Of a stretch of 64,000 nucleotides of DNA, positions 39,094 through 52,223 are shown piece after piece. The notes below the pieces were generated by a model, which made no database searches, was not told where the DNA came from, and was given only the letters and a program-made list of their open reading frames with translations. The stretch's first letter is position 1; every line of letters begins with the position of its first letter. The position numbers were made by a program, and so were the translations under genes. The DNA is from Clavelina lepadiformis (Eukaryota; Chordata; Ascidiacea; Aplousobranchia; Clavelinidae). The stretch spans positions 12,028,001 to 12,092,000 of the forward strand of contig NC_135240.1 in NCBI RefSeq assembly GCF_947623445.1, in the 5' to 3' direction.

Positions 39094-39340
39094 ATGTGGC
39101 CATTGTATCAATTGTTGAGTTAGGCTGTGAGCATAGATGCGGTTACCTGATTTTTATTGTGTAACTTTCAGTGACTTCTAAACGAATTGCCCGTCGAATA
39201 CTGAAAGGTCGTGTTTTAAATGGTGTCTGTGTATTGCAGGGAGTGTGTTTTCTTGGCCACCTTGGTGCGCGTGTCCAAGAACGAAACAATAGATCAAGTG
39301 TTTTCATAACATCCAAGTTATATTGATACAATGGCCACAT
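39094..39340. repeat. 19-bp inverted repeat at the unit 1/unit 2 junction
   Basis: ATGTGGCCATTGTATCAAT at 39094-39112 is the exact reverse complement of 39322-39340. The left arm is the last 17 bases of unit 1 plus the first two of unit 2. The same arrangement recurs at the next two junctions. Confidence 0.85.
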
Positions 39341-39373
39341 TATTGAATTACGCACATTTTTAAATGGCCACAC
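39147..39373 (-). other. Exon-like open frame at start of unit 2
   Basis: Same frame as at 29860-30086, ending at donor ATCAG|GTAACC. Because of the tandem junction it now lies 500 bp upstream of the first visible exon of THEG copy 1, but joining the two directly does not keep phase, so a chimeric transcript is unproven. Confidence 0.3.
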
Positions 39374-39544
39374 GGTATATGGTTTAAGGCGTTTGAAAAG
39401 GTATTATTTTTATTGGGAACTGTCCTATTAACTTATTATGTATAGGTATGAGTTTAATTATCTCCAAAATATACTTTTTCAACCAATATGTCTTTAATCA
39501 AGAAGACTACAAGAAACACGGACAATAATTATCTTTCTTATTGA

Positions 39545-39887
39545 CAGGGTTGCCATCAGTCTCAACTCAAAAATAAGGACGACTAGAAAATGAACGACGA
39601 ATACCTCCTTAAACAGTGTACAACAAGAGAAAGCAACCAATGTTCTAAAAAAAAAAACAAGACACTATCTGCATGTTCATAATTTTGGTATCTCTTTGGT
39701 ACAAAATGGTATCGTAAAGGTGAAAAAATGCCCAAAATAAGGACAAAAGTGCCCACCTCCGCCCTAAAAATAAGGACGAAAGTGAAATTAAGGACATTTC
39801 TTAGAAAAAAGGACAAACATATTTTCTAAGACACGGACTTTTAAAATAAGGACAAATCTTAGAAATAAGGACGGTATGGCAACCCTG
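39545..39887. mobile_element. hAT-like miniature element, unit 2
   Basis: 343 bp bounded by CAGGGTTGCCATC and GTATGGCAACCCTG, with the 8-bp duplication CTTATTGA at 39537-39544 and 39888-39895. The interior holds about seven AAATAAGGAC-like motifs. Unit 1 has the uninterrupted site. Confidence 0.93.
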
Positions 39888-42590
39888 CTTATTGACCTAT
39901 TTTAAACCGCAGTTGTACTATTTTATATTAGGTATCTGCCCCTTTTGTGTATCTGTTAACCACAAGCTTAGGCAAAGTGTGTAGTATAATTCCTAATCAA
40001 ATAATCGTTATTATTTGACTGTTGATTATTATAGCCAAAGGTATAATTATAAGGTTTTAGCGATAAAGAATAGTTTTTTTATACCACTATATTGATTTGA
40101 AAAATTATCTTATCTTTGGTAATATATATAGTTCTTCCGGCTTTCCTCGGGCCTCTTACTTCCCTGCGGTTGATGCTTTGCGGGAGTCAGTATTTGACAA
40201 GCAAACACAAATTAGAACCTCGTCGAACCGTGTCTTGTGTAATGTGTAAACACCATTTGTAACTACGTACGACCATGGACTCATTACTTTTATTGCCCAA
40301 GCTCGAAAAACAGACGCTACGAGTGTTTTCTTTCATATCGACGGGAATTCGAATGTATGTTATCGCCATCAACTGACAACGATTGAAAAAAAGAAGAAAC
40401 TACGCATTGTTAATAACCTAGATACTCAATTATAGTGCAAAGCTTGTTGACATTGTTTCTTTAGAAGAGATTCTTAGAAATAATTTTGATCAAAAACACT
40501 CACGTTTTTGCGCTTTTCTAGAATTACGAAATACATTCTCTTCACAAGAAATGACGCAATTAATGTCAAACTTCCCTTCTCCAGGTTATCTTTCCTCTTA
40601 CAATCTTTATCGTTTACGATGAAAAACAATCCTTTATTTATGTATAAGGACCTTCTCCAAAGATGACCATAATCTAAAAAGTTGATATGAAATCCACATA
40701 TATTTCAGTCCATAATTTTGAAATAGGCAATATCAATATCAATATCCAGGACGTGTATTCTATTATATACAATATATTTTAATGTAGTCATATGTATTAT
40801 AATCTTCGTGTGGTCAAAGGTGTCGCTTTGTTGTAAGTTAGATATGTCACTGCTCAGTACTCGCAATATCCAAAAAAGACTATATGTAAAGTATAAAGTG
40901 ATTTATTTGTAGTTAATAAAAGATACATATGCTGTACATATAAAACGTTACAAAAAATATAACCTTTTCACATACGTGTAAGGCCCAATGGATAATTTAA
41001 TGTATACTTGCACTGCATGTACTTGCCCATCAATCGCTAACAATAAAACACAAGACAAAAAACTAATAAGTAAGCTTAAAGGGTTTGTAAGTTTTTTTGG
41101 TTAGTTGTTATTATTTTTAGTAATGCCGGATATTACCCGACTTTTAAAACATTTCATATTTCAGTCACACTTCAACGGTTATTAGCGCGTTTCTTACTCG
41201 CTTCGAACGCAACATTTCATGGTGGTTATACGAGGTAAATCCGTTTTTTATTTCCAACATCATCCAAAAAAGCGACAAGTTTTTGGTGTCGTGAATGACG
41301 TAACATTGACGTTATAGTTAAAATGAAATAACACTGAAAATACATACGTCACAAATAGTCTATGCAGTTTAAAAGCATCATCTGGCAGATAAGGATGATG
41401 GGTTTATATTTCCGTAACTTACACAAGTTTTAACATTTATATAGACAGGTTACGTTTAGAAGGCGGAGTCAAACACCGCAGAGGTACAGGCCACACAATG
41501 TACATCCTGCATAGGCGACAATCAATAACGCGTTTACGTAAAAACCTAAATCACTAGTTTTGATACGTACGGGTTATGCTATACTACAATAGATAATAAT
41601 TGGATTTATATCCCAAATGGGAATTGTAATTTTTCCGACACCAAGAAATCCATTACACTTTTTGTAACTCTACAGAAAATAAAAGAAATACGAATATACG
41701 GCAATGTATTGCACCGTCCTTGGTTTGGATAAGCAATATACTCGATGTAATATCACAGTCACAACAATATCGGAAAATTCAAATATAAAAATTTCCAGCT
41801 CGTGTACCCAATTTCTACATATGTTTTTGAGTTTTCATCACGAAAGCTATTATAAACACTATAACACAGTGTTGCAAATGGGCACAGGGGCGAAATTCCT
41901 AAAGCGATCAGTTGCATCTTCTGCAAATGTTATTGTCAAACCCATAGCTTATATATGTTTTCCATGTCTTTATATGCACTATATCACATCACAGCGTGAC
42001 CTGATAAAAATCGTTTGCGTGTAGCAAGGACTTTTCTGTAAAAATCACGTTCTCCTGAAATTGTAGATCAAAATGTAAACCAACAAGTCTGTTACGAAAA
42101 GGTTTAATGCCGAGTATTTCTCTTTAGCCGGTGTTTAGTTTGGATGAAATATCTTCATATAAGATCTGTAGATATTAATTTGCCATTGACACTTTTCCAG
42201 GAAGTTACAGTCCGTTCTAAAACAACTACAGTTCCACGCGAAAAAAGCTTATTTCATCGATTCCCTTTTTTCCTGTCTGCGCTTGTACGATCATAAATAC
42301 CAAGAGCACATACAGATAAGATCAGTCCAGCGATATATTAAACTCGCAATACTGCAAAAGAACCGTGAGTGTAGAAAACTTTAAGCTTTGTCAAAGTATT
42401 TTTTGTCCTACTTAATTGTAAGAAAAACGGATCGTTTGAGCAGTTGAGCCAAAAGAGTTAATTTTGTTTTTTATTGTTCAATTATTTTGTAGTTATTTTA
42501 CAACCGCCTCACGTTTTAAAAGTTAGTAAAAACATTTTTCATCAGATTTAAGTAAGTTATACCTTAGTTGATGTTTGAACCTTGATTAAG

Positions 42591-43423
42591 ATGCATAGAA
42601 TGAAAACAGGTTTCACGATGTTGTTGTCTCTTCTTGCTTTATTTTACTTCATGCTGATGTTTTGTCCAATAGCGCCTATACACGGGTAAGAGAAACATCA
42701 TTATTGATTTAGACATAATCGTAAACTATAATCGTTTTTTTATGATTGCTTTGTCAATACAATTATACTAGAGTTTGTTAATGCTGTGCAACTTTATTCT
42801 TTTATTGATTTATTCGACATCAATGATAAAACATATTGATAACATCGTTTCTCCAATTTCTTTTGTAAAGAATTAGAAAATAAAAATAAAATAACACTAA
42901 AAAAACTGAAAACATGAAAACACTGAAATATCAACCAAAGTGTTACATCCTGTAGGTCATAAATAAGTATTTGTAGTTATTTAACCGCAAAAATGACAAA
43001 TTCCATGAATTAACGTTGAATATAGCCTAAAATAAGTTTTAATGCTTGAAAAATTACTATATGCTTTGAAATAGTTTTCCAGTGATTTTAAGGGTGATTT
43101 CAGGAACCTGTATGCTATAATTACTTTTAAAGTTTAAAAAGAAAAAACAATTTTAAATGAGCTACATTTTAACCAATACTGACTGTTATACTCTAATTTT
43201 TAGAAATCCAATTCATAAGAGAAGAAACTTGTTCGAGTTCCATTCGTCGTTGGAAGACCCGAAAAGCAGCGATATTGACAATATCCCCGTAAATAGTTTG
43301 TCACCTTATTATGAAAATGGCGGGCAATCAAAGGAATCAGTGGATTTGGAAAATGTTGTTAAATCAAAGCTTCTTGATTACATGCTTCCAAGAGACCTAT
43401 ATGAGCCATTTCTTGACCAGTAA
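42591..43423 (+). CDS. Secreted peptide precursor, unit 2 copy (104 aa)
   Basis: Exons 42591-42685 and 43204-43423. The protein has a signal peptide, HKRRN at residues 36-40, and a Cys-free acidic remainder (SSLEDPKSSDIDNIPVNSLS, LLDYMLPRDLYEPFLDQ). AATAAA at 43523-43528, 100 nt after the stop, is a fitting poly(A) signal. It differs from unit 1 at four residues and three or four silent sites, and shows no coding change from units 3 and 4. Confidence 0.72.
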
Positions 43424-45482
43424 GGCTCTACCATAGAGTTCAAAAATTTTCGCTCTATTTGCACAGTGCAAAATTTACACAAAAAGTGTGTTGAAAATTT
43501 TACAAACAATATGGGTTTATTGAATAAAACCTACTCTATAGTAGATGTTATAAAAGTGTGTGCAATGACGGAAGCGTTTAAAATGTATGCAATATGTTCA
43601 CAGAGAGAACACCTTTTCGCCTAATTTGGTCAAGAAACAAGACGGTTATCGCTATCGGTCATATCAAACGTGGGCTAATAAACCACAACAAATTAATCAA
43701 GAAAGCGGCAGGTGATGTATATGCAAAAATCGATAAACGTATATATGGAACGTTGGCAGGTTTTTAAAGAAAGCTCATACTCAATCAAGCAAAATTTTTC
43801 ATGTGCTATTTCGTTTTTTTTTCACACATGTTGATGGCTTTTAAAAATAACGCACATTTACAATTCAGAAATAAGTTTTGCATATTTTATTTTTTGTAAA
43901 GTCTTTATTTTGCGCCTTGCAGTTTCAACCCATACCTTGCAGCACTCATGCCTCCTGCATCGAAGCGAGAGGGCACACTGTTATACAATAACATGTAAGT
44001 TACTTTTTGATACCTAGTTTACAGGCGTTTCCAACAATGCAAAATATCTCTCATTTTAAATATTTAAAAGTTACAAACTGGCTTAAATTAAAATAGTTGT
44101 TTATAACTGTTTTTCTGCAGGTTTGCAAACTCGAGACGGCACCGATATTGGCAATTACAACAACAAATCTTGCAGTCCGTAATAAATTCGAAAAAACGAA
44201 AATCATAAAAGCAAGCAGAGGCGTAACTGTTATTATTAACAAATAACAACTGTTATTGGCAGCAAATTTTTAAAAATCAGTATTTGCTGGGATTTGTAGA
44301 TGATGCACATTTATTTTTCTCTTTTTCCAAACAGTTCATAAATAGGAGTAATGAGAAAATTTTCAGATGTCAGTTTTAATACATTTAAAAAAGTACTTCT
44401 TGTATTCTACGTAAGAAAGTTTGTTGTGTTTCTTTAGTATTTCACCACAATGTAATGATTTTAAAAAAGGCGTTGACGACTGATTAATTATTTTTGGCTT
44501 TAACCATGTGAATGGAAATCAACAACTCTGAAAACCGTATGTTATTTGTGTATTTGTGCTGGCCAGGCTGAGTCAACAGTTCTGCATGCTTGCTTACTAA
44601 TGTAAAACATGCCTTTGGCTCATCTACGCAACAAATGATCAACCAATTGTTTGAATTTGTTGTTTGTTTTTATTGCAGTGACTAATACGTTGTGCTGCTT
44701 TTAGTACATGTTCAGCGCTTAATTTGGTCATTTTTGTTTATTTTTTAGGATCAAAGGTTAGCAATTCCTTTTAAATTTGCATAGGTAAACACAGTTTAGA
44801 TACTTTAACATAAAACAATAAATTTAAAGCGAACACAAAGTATTTTCAAGTATTTTACTTTATAATTGAAGTTATTTCATAGAAAATATCTGCATAAGCC
44901 AATATACTAACAAGTGAAAAATTTAATCCGTGCCTGTAAAACGTCAGCAGTCAGTTACAAATATCGTTTAGTAGTTGCAAACAGCACAAATATGTTACAG
45001 CTACAACAAAGGTAATTAGGCTACAAACAGCTACTGTTACAAAAATTTAAATCGTTTAGCGATTTATACTGTAGAACAGGTTATAGGTAAAGCAACGGAC
45101 AAAAATTAACAACTAAAATATTTAATGGCAAAATTATAAAGTATTGGCAGATCTGTAGTTTTAAAATAATCTCAGGAACACGCTTTTAATTGAAAGATAT
45201 GCAACTTATATGGCTGTTAGTACAGAAAGCAAGTTTCAGTTTTCAAGATGCAATAATTTCATCGGCAATATAGTCAGCATTAAGCAATATGACAAGAAAG
45301 ATTACTTTTTAGAAAAAGTATGTAAGTATTCATTAAAAATACTGTAAAAAAACATAGCAAAATATATGCTAAGTAAATATCGCATGCATGCACTACAAAA
45401 AAGGATAATTACAAAAAAGCTAGAAATGCACAACAAAAGCAGTATAAATATAAGATTTAAAATAATTGTGTCCGGTACACCA

Positions 45483-48282
45483 TTATGCCTTCTTCGAGCG
45501 AGTTTTTCGCGGTATGGGGACGCAGAGTTCGCAAACACGTGGAGACGCCACTGCGTTTTTAGCCGCGTACGAAACTTTGAAAGGATCGTGGTCTTGATCT
45601 AAAGCTGTCCTTGTTTTAGGGCGTGCTAGTTGGTGTTGTCTTGTGGAGGCCTGAAAGAGAAACACTGTTTATGTATAGAATACCATGAGAAACTAAGTTT
45701 CCAAGTATAGTTTCTCGATTATGTATTCTGGTAACGTCAACGTATCTTTCTAAATACAGTCGACTCCGCTTAATTCGGACACTTTGGTTCCGCTCACTTT
45801 TGGCCGAATTAAGCGGAGAAACGGCTTTGTCCGAATTAAGCGGAAAATCAATTGTTCGTTTCATGGTCATGCATAAAGGCAAAAAACGCATTTAAAATAC
45901 TGTAGTGTTGCGTAATAAATGAATTGCAGCTGGGCTATACTGCAGTAACTGGCACTGATCGCATAAAACGTCTTCGTTTACTTTAGTGAGCAATTTCACT
46001 TTTTGTGCTAAACTTTTCTGTACAATTTTGTCCTACAAGATGGACGCAATTGTACCGAAGTAAAAGCGACTATGAAGCTGGCACGGCGTTATATGAGTTC
46101 ATTGTCGATTGTTACTACATCGATCGTCATTGTTTCACCATAATCACTCATAATGCAATTGAATCTTGTCTTAAAACGAACGAAGTACTGTTTATTGTGT
46201 CATAACCTAACGATGGAATTGCGAACCTGTGTCCGAATTAAGCGGAGAATTGTCCGAATTAACAGGAGTTTTTTACGTTCAATTTTTACTTTTGTTCCGT
46301 TCCCGAACATTTTGGCCGAATAAAGCGGTTGTCCGGGTTATCCGGTGTCCGAATTAAGCGGATTCGACTGTATGGTATTTTGTGATAACATTTGTGAGTT
46401 TAACTTCGCCTCATGTTTTTGCTGGAAATGTGGGAGTATTGTGCAAAGCTACGCTTCAACACTTCTTTATGCTGGTAGCGGTAAATGAAATGCCAATTAG
46501 AATTTGTTACGCATAGGAGCAAAAATTACAGTATGGAAGAACGAGTAATTCGAAGCAAAAAGCACCAGAGCAAGAATAGCTGAAAACATTTTAATGGCAT
46601 AGGTTTGGAATAAACTCAGTTTCCAGTAATGGACGTTTCGAGTAAAAAATATATTCATTCTCAATTCGAGGTAAATTAATTTTAAACCAAGCAAATATTT
46701 TCACCTTATATGGAAACAGAGCGTAATAGCAAGGTTGTTAGATTTGTTTAAAAAGAACAGATCAATCTAATATCACGCTCTGTTCCCATATGAGAAGCAA
46801 ATAATCTCATCTTCCAAATTTTTTCTACCTCGCATTAAGAATGAGTAATTGAGTATAGTTATTACTGGAAACTTCCACAATTTAAACGCTTGCATCAACT
46901 CTTGTTTTTTTTGCGTAGAACTGGTAAGAATATTTTCTACAGTTGCAAACAAAACAATGTTTAACGGTACCATATAATGAACAAAAGGTAACAGGTGTAC
47001 TTTTTGGCTTTAAAGTTTTGTTATGTACTTAAGCATAAGAATTCATTTTAATAAGCTACATTTTCCCACTTTTTGTGACTCAAAAATTTTGAATTCGGTC
47101 AATCACATGATATCTAAAATTGACAAAGTTGCTAAATGACTATTAGGTACCTGAGCATTTTTTGCAGCATCAGATACAGGCCAAACCACTGGCCTGTTAT
47201 CATCATATTCTTTTGGGGTTTCTTTCGGCTCAGCTAGCTGTTCCAGTCTTCCAGAAGCGACATGACTAAGAGACTCTTTTGGAATATCACTTTTCCACTC
47301 CCCCCAGTCCCAGGAACTATTTGATTTAACAAGCAGGGGATCATATTGTTTTGGACGTGACAAGTCAAGCAACCTTTAAATAGTAAAATGATGGGTTAGA
47401 TATACTCCATATACTGGTAGTTCTTAAACTTGTGTATTGAACCTTCCAAGTCTCATAAATGTAATCACCAGAACTTTTGTTAAAACTCAAAAATGTCCAC
47501 CATACGCATAGCATGTCGTGTGTCTTAAACTGAACCGAGTTGAAGAAAAATTACTCTATTTTAATGAAATCGTAAAAACAGGCAGCAAGTAAGTATGTAA
47601 CCCTACTTCTCTTCAAACACTTGTTACCTTTTAGTAGAAACAAATTTCTGGGCAGAATCACTGACTGAAGTGTGAACAGATTGTTCTGGTTGCCAGTCTG
47701 GGTGAAACTTCTTGTGCTGAGCTAACTGCTTTAGCCTCTCTTTTTCAGGGTAGGTAAGAGCTGACTTATTCACATTCCAAATCGGTGATGGTCGATCGGG
47801 TAAAAATTCTTTGTGAATGGTCTTGCTTTTTATAAGTTGTTCTAACCGAGGGGATATATCTGCAAAGTTGTGAAGCTGTGAAATATCGATGTTATATGAA
47901 AATCCTGTATCTTCTTAAATAGAAAATTAATTTTCTCATTACCAATGTAGAATTTGTAATAATTATATTGATAATAACAAATACAGTATGGAGGTAATAG
48001 GCTTATATTACAAGCATATCTATCAAAGCTATGGATTTCATTGTTATAATAATTATTATTATTCATCGTGAGAAATATTAACATTCAGAGAGTTCTCTAT
48101 TAAAAACAATTAATTAAGTTATTTGTGTCTAATTTTAAAACAATTAGCAGTTTTACCAAAATCTGTTGGAGAGGTGTGTGGTTCTTGGTCAACCCAATAT
48201 ACTGATCTTCGATCTTCCTTAAAACCAGGATGTACTGGCTTGTGCATGGCCAGAACATCAATCTTTGAATTAGCGGTTGACT
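45483..48282 (-). CDS. THEG/SPMAP2-type protein, copy 2
   Basis: Exons 48282-48157, 47859-47628, 47373-47151 and 45650-45483, with the same splice sites and repeats as copy 1. One base change near 47338 turns a Leu of repeat four (RPKQYDLLL in copies 1 and 3) into Pro. Its 5' end meets the unit 2/unit 3 junction as in copy 1. Confidence 0.85.
45757..46370. mobile_element. pogo/Tigger-like element, copy 2
   Basis: Copied with the unit; same ends and TA duplications as at 36125-36738, with one base difference from copy 1 (near 45960). Confidence 0.85.
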
Positions 48283-48778
48283 CTAAAACAGAGATTTAAG
48301 TGGCTACATGATGAGGGACACAAAAATGCATATGTATTGTTTACATTTTCTAGCAAGTATTCATGGCAATAAATTATTTTCTACGTCCACTCTAAAACAA
48401 TTAGCAAAAGCCATAAAATTCTTTTTCCAATACAATAGTTGTTTGCAATTCCGTAGTGTTGGATAAACATTTCAGACAATATCTGGCCATGAAATGTCTC
48501 AGAATAGTAGTAACTGTAATTTATTGTTACTGTTGGATGTTGCTTCAGCACAGGTCCAGCATATAAAAAAGGTTTAAGGTATGACAATTTTTAGAAAAAA
48601 TATGAACCAAAATGTAGTGGTGTCGGATGTACGAGAGAAAAATACAATTTTCTGGCTTGCTGAACGACAACTCAATTTGCTTTGATTTGTGAACTTTTGG
48701 TAAAAAATTTGTGTTATTTCGTGTTATGTGGCCATTGTATCAATTGTTGAGTTAGGCTGTGAGCATAGATGCGGTTAC

Positions 48779-49005
48779 CTGATTTTTATTGTGTAACTTT
48801 CAGTGACTTCTAAACGAATTGCCCGTCGAATACTGAAAGGTCGTGTTTTAAATGGTGTCTGTGTATTGCAGGGAGTGTGTTTTCTTGGCCACCTTGGTGC
48901 GCGTGTCCAAGAACGAAACAATAGATCAAGTGTTTTCATAACATCCAAGTTATATTGATACAATGGCCACATTATTGAATTACGCACATTTTTAAATGGC
49001 CACAC
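48779..49005 (-). other. Exon-like open frame at start of unit 3
   Basis: Identical to the frame at 39147-39373. Confidence 0.3.
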
Positions 49006-49176
49006 GGTATATGGTTTAAGGCGTTTGAAAAGGTATTATTTTTATTGGGAACTGTCCTATTAACTTATTATGTATAGGTATGAGTTTAATTATCTCCAAA
49101 ATATACTTTTTCAACCAATATGTCTTTAATCAAGAAGACTACAAGAAACACGGACAATAATTATCTTTCTTATTGA

Positions 49177-49520
49177 CAGGGTTGCCATCAGTCTCAACTC
49201 AAAAATAAGGACGACTAGAAAATGAACGACGAATACCTCCTTAAACAGTGTACAACAAGAGAAAGCAACCAATGTTCTAAAAAAAAAAAACAAGACACTA
49301 TCTGCATGTTCATAATTTTGGTATCTCTTTGGTACAAAATGGTATCGTAAAGGTGAAAAAATGCCCAAAATAAGGACAAAAGTGCCCACCTCCGCCCTAA
49401 AAATAAGGACGAAAGTGAAATTAAGGACATTTCTTAGAAAAAAGGACAAACATATTTTCTAAGACACGGACTTTTAAAATAAGGACAAATCTTAGAAATA
49501 AGGACGGTATGGCAACCCTG
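49177..49520. mobile_element. hAT-like miniature element, unit 3
   Basis: Same element and CTTATTGA duplications as in unit 2; one base longer in an A run. Confidence 0.93.
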
Positions 49521-52223
49521 CTTATTGACCTATTTTAAACCGCAGTTGTACTATTTTATATTAGGTATCTGCCCCTTTTGTGTATCTGTTAACCACAAGC
49601 TTAGGCAAAGTGTGTAGTATAATTCCTAATCAAATAATCGTTATTATTTGACTGTTGATTATTATAGCCAAAGGTATAATTATAAGGTTTTAGCGATAAA
49701 GAATAGTTTTTTTATACCACTATATTGATTTGAAAAATTATCTTATCTTTGGTAATATATATAGTTCTTCCGGCTTTCCTCGGGCCTCTTACTTCCCTGC
49801 GGTTGATGCTTTGCGGGAGTCAGTATTTGACAAGCAAACACAAATTAGAACCTCGTCGAACCGTGTCTTGTGTAATGTGTAAACACCATTTGTAACTACG
49901 TACGACCATGGACTCATTACTTTTATTGCCCAAGCTCGAAAAACAGACGCTACGAGTGTTTTCTTTCATATCGACGGGAATTCGAATGTATGTTATCGCC
50001 ATCAACTGACAACGATTGAAAAAAAGAAGAAACTACGCATTGTTAATAACCTAGATACTCAATTATAGTGCAAAGCTTGTTGACATTGTTTCTTTAGAAG
50101 AGATTCTTAGAAATAATTTTGATCAAAAACACTCACGTTTTTGCGCTTTTCTAGAATTACGAAATACATTCTCTTCACAAGAAATGACGCAATTAATGTC
50201 AAACTTCCCTTCTCCAGGTTATCTTTCCTCTTACAATCTTTATCGTTTACGATGAAAAACAATCCTTTATTTATGTATAAGGACCTTCTCCAAAGATGAC
50301 CATAATCTAAAAAGTTGATATGAAATCCACATATATTTCAGTCCATAATTTTGAAATAGGCAATATCAATATCAATATCCAGGACGTGTATTCTATTATA
50401 TACAATATATTTTAATGTAGTCATATGTATTATAATCTTCGTGTGGTCAAAGGTGTCGCTTTGTTGTAAGTTAGATATGTCACTGCTCAGTACTCGCAAT
50501 ATCCAAAAAAGACTATATGTAAAGTATAAAGTGATTTATTTGTAGTTAATAAAAGATACATATGCTGTACATATAAAACGTTACAAAAAATATAACCTTT
50601 TCACATACGTGTAAGGCCCAATGGATAATTTAATGTATACTTGCACTGCATGTACTTGCCCATCAATCGCTAACAATAAAACACAAGACAAAAAACTAAT
50701 AAGTAAGCTTAAAGGGTTTGTAAGTTTTTTTGGTTAGTTGTTATTATTTTTAGTAATGCCGGATATTACCCGACTTTTAAAACATTTCATATTTCAGTCA
50801 CACTTCAACGGTTATTAGCGCGTTTCTTACTCGCTTCGAACGCAACATTTCATGGTGGTTATACGAGGTAAATCCGTTTTTTATTTCCAACATCATCCAA
50901 AAAAGCGACAAGTTTTTGGTGTCGTGAATGACGTAACATTGACGTTATAGTTAAAATGAAATAACACTGAAAATACATACGTCACAAATAGTCTATGCAG
51001 TTTAAAAGCATCATCTGGCAGATAAGGATGATGGGTTTATATTTCCGTAACTTACACAAGTTTTAACATTTATATAGACAGGTTACGTTTAGAAGGCGGA
51101 GTCAAACACCGCAGAGGTACAGGCCACACAATGTACATCCTGCATAGGCGACAATCAATAACGCGTTTACGTAAAAACCTAAATCACTAGTTTTGATACG
51201 TACGGGTTATGCTATACTACAATAGATAATAATTGGATTTATATCCCAAATGGGAATTGTAATTTTTCCGACACCAAGAAATCCATTACACTTTTTGTAA
51301 CTCTACAGAAAATAAAAGAAATACGAATATACGGCAATGTATTGCACCGTCCTTGGTTTGGATAAGCAATATACTCGATGTAATATCACAGTCACAACAA
51401 TATCGGAAAATTCAAATATAAAAATTTCCAGCTCGTGTACCCAATTTCTACATATGTTTTTGAGTTTTCATCACGAAAGCTATTATAAACACTATAACAC
51501 AGTGTTGCAAATGGGCACAGGGGCGAAATTCCTAAAGCGATCAGTTGCATCTTCTGCAAATGTTATTGTCAAACCCATAGCTTATATATGTTTTCCATGT
51601 CTTTATATGCACTATATCACATCACAGCGTGACCTGATAAAAATCGTTTGCGTGTAGCAAGGACTTTTCTGTAAAAATCACGTTCTCCTGAAATTGTAGA
51701 TCAAAATGTAAACCAACAAGTCTGTTACGAAAAGGTTTAATGCCGAGTATTTCTCTTTAGCCGGTGTTTAGTTTGGATGAAATATCTTCATATAAGATCT
51801 GTAGATATTAATTTGCCATTGACACTTTTCCAGGAAGTTACAGTCCGTTCTAAAACAACTACAGTTCCACGCGAAAAAAGCTTATTTCATCGATTCCCTT
51901 TTTTCCTGTCTGCGCTTGTACGATCATAAATACCAAGAGCACATACAGATAAGATCAGTCCAGCGATATATTAAACTCGCAATACTGCAAAAGAACCGTG
52001 AGTGTAGAAAACTTTAAGCTTTGTCAAAGTATTTTTTGTCCTACTTAATTGTAAGAAAAACGGATCGTTTGAGCAGTTGAGCCAAAAGAGTTAATTTTGT
52101 TTTTTATTGTTCAATTATTTTGTAGTTATTTTACAACCGCCTCACGTTTTAAAAGTTAGTAAAAACATTTTTCATCAGATTTAAGTAAGTTATACCTTAG
52201 TTGATGTTTGAACCTTGATTAAG

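Noticed and set aside
39147-39373. First exon of THEG copy 1 in a direct join to 38650
   Set aside because: The exon-like frame ends after two bases and the THEG exon also starts with two bases, so a direct join breaks the frame.
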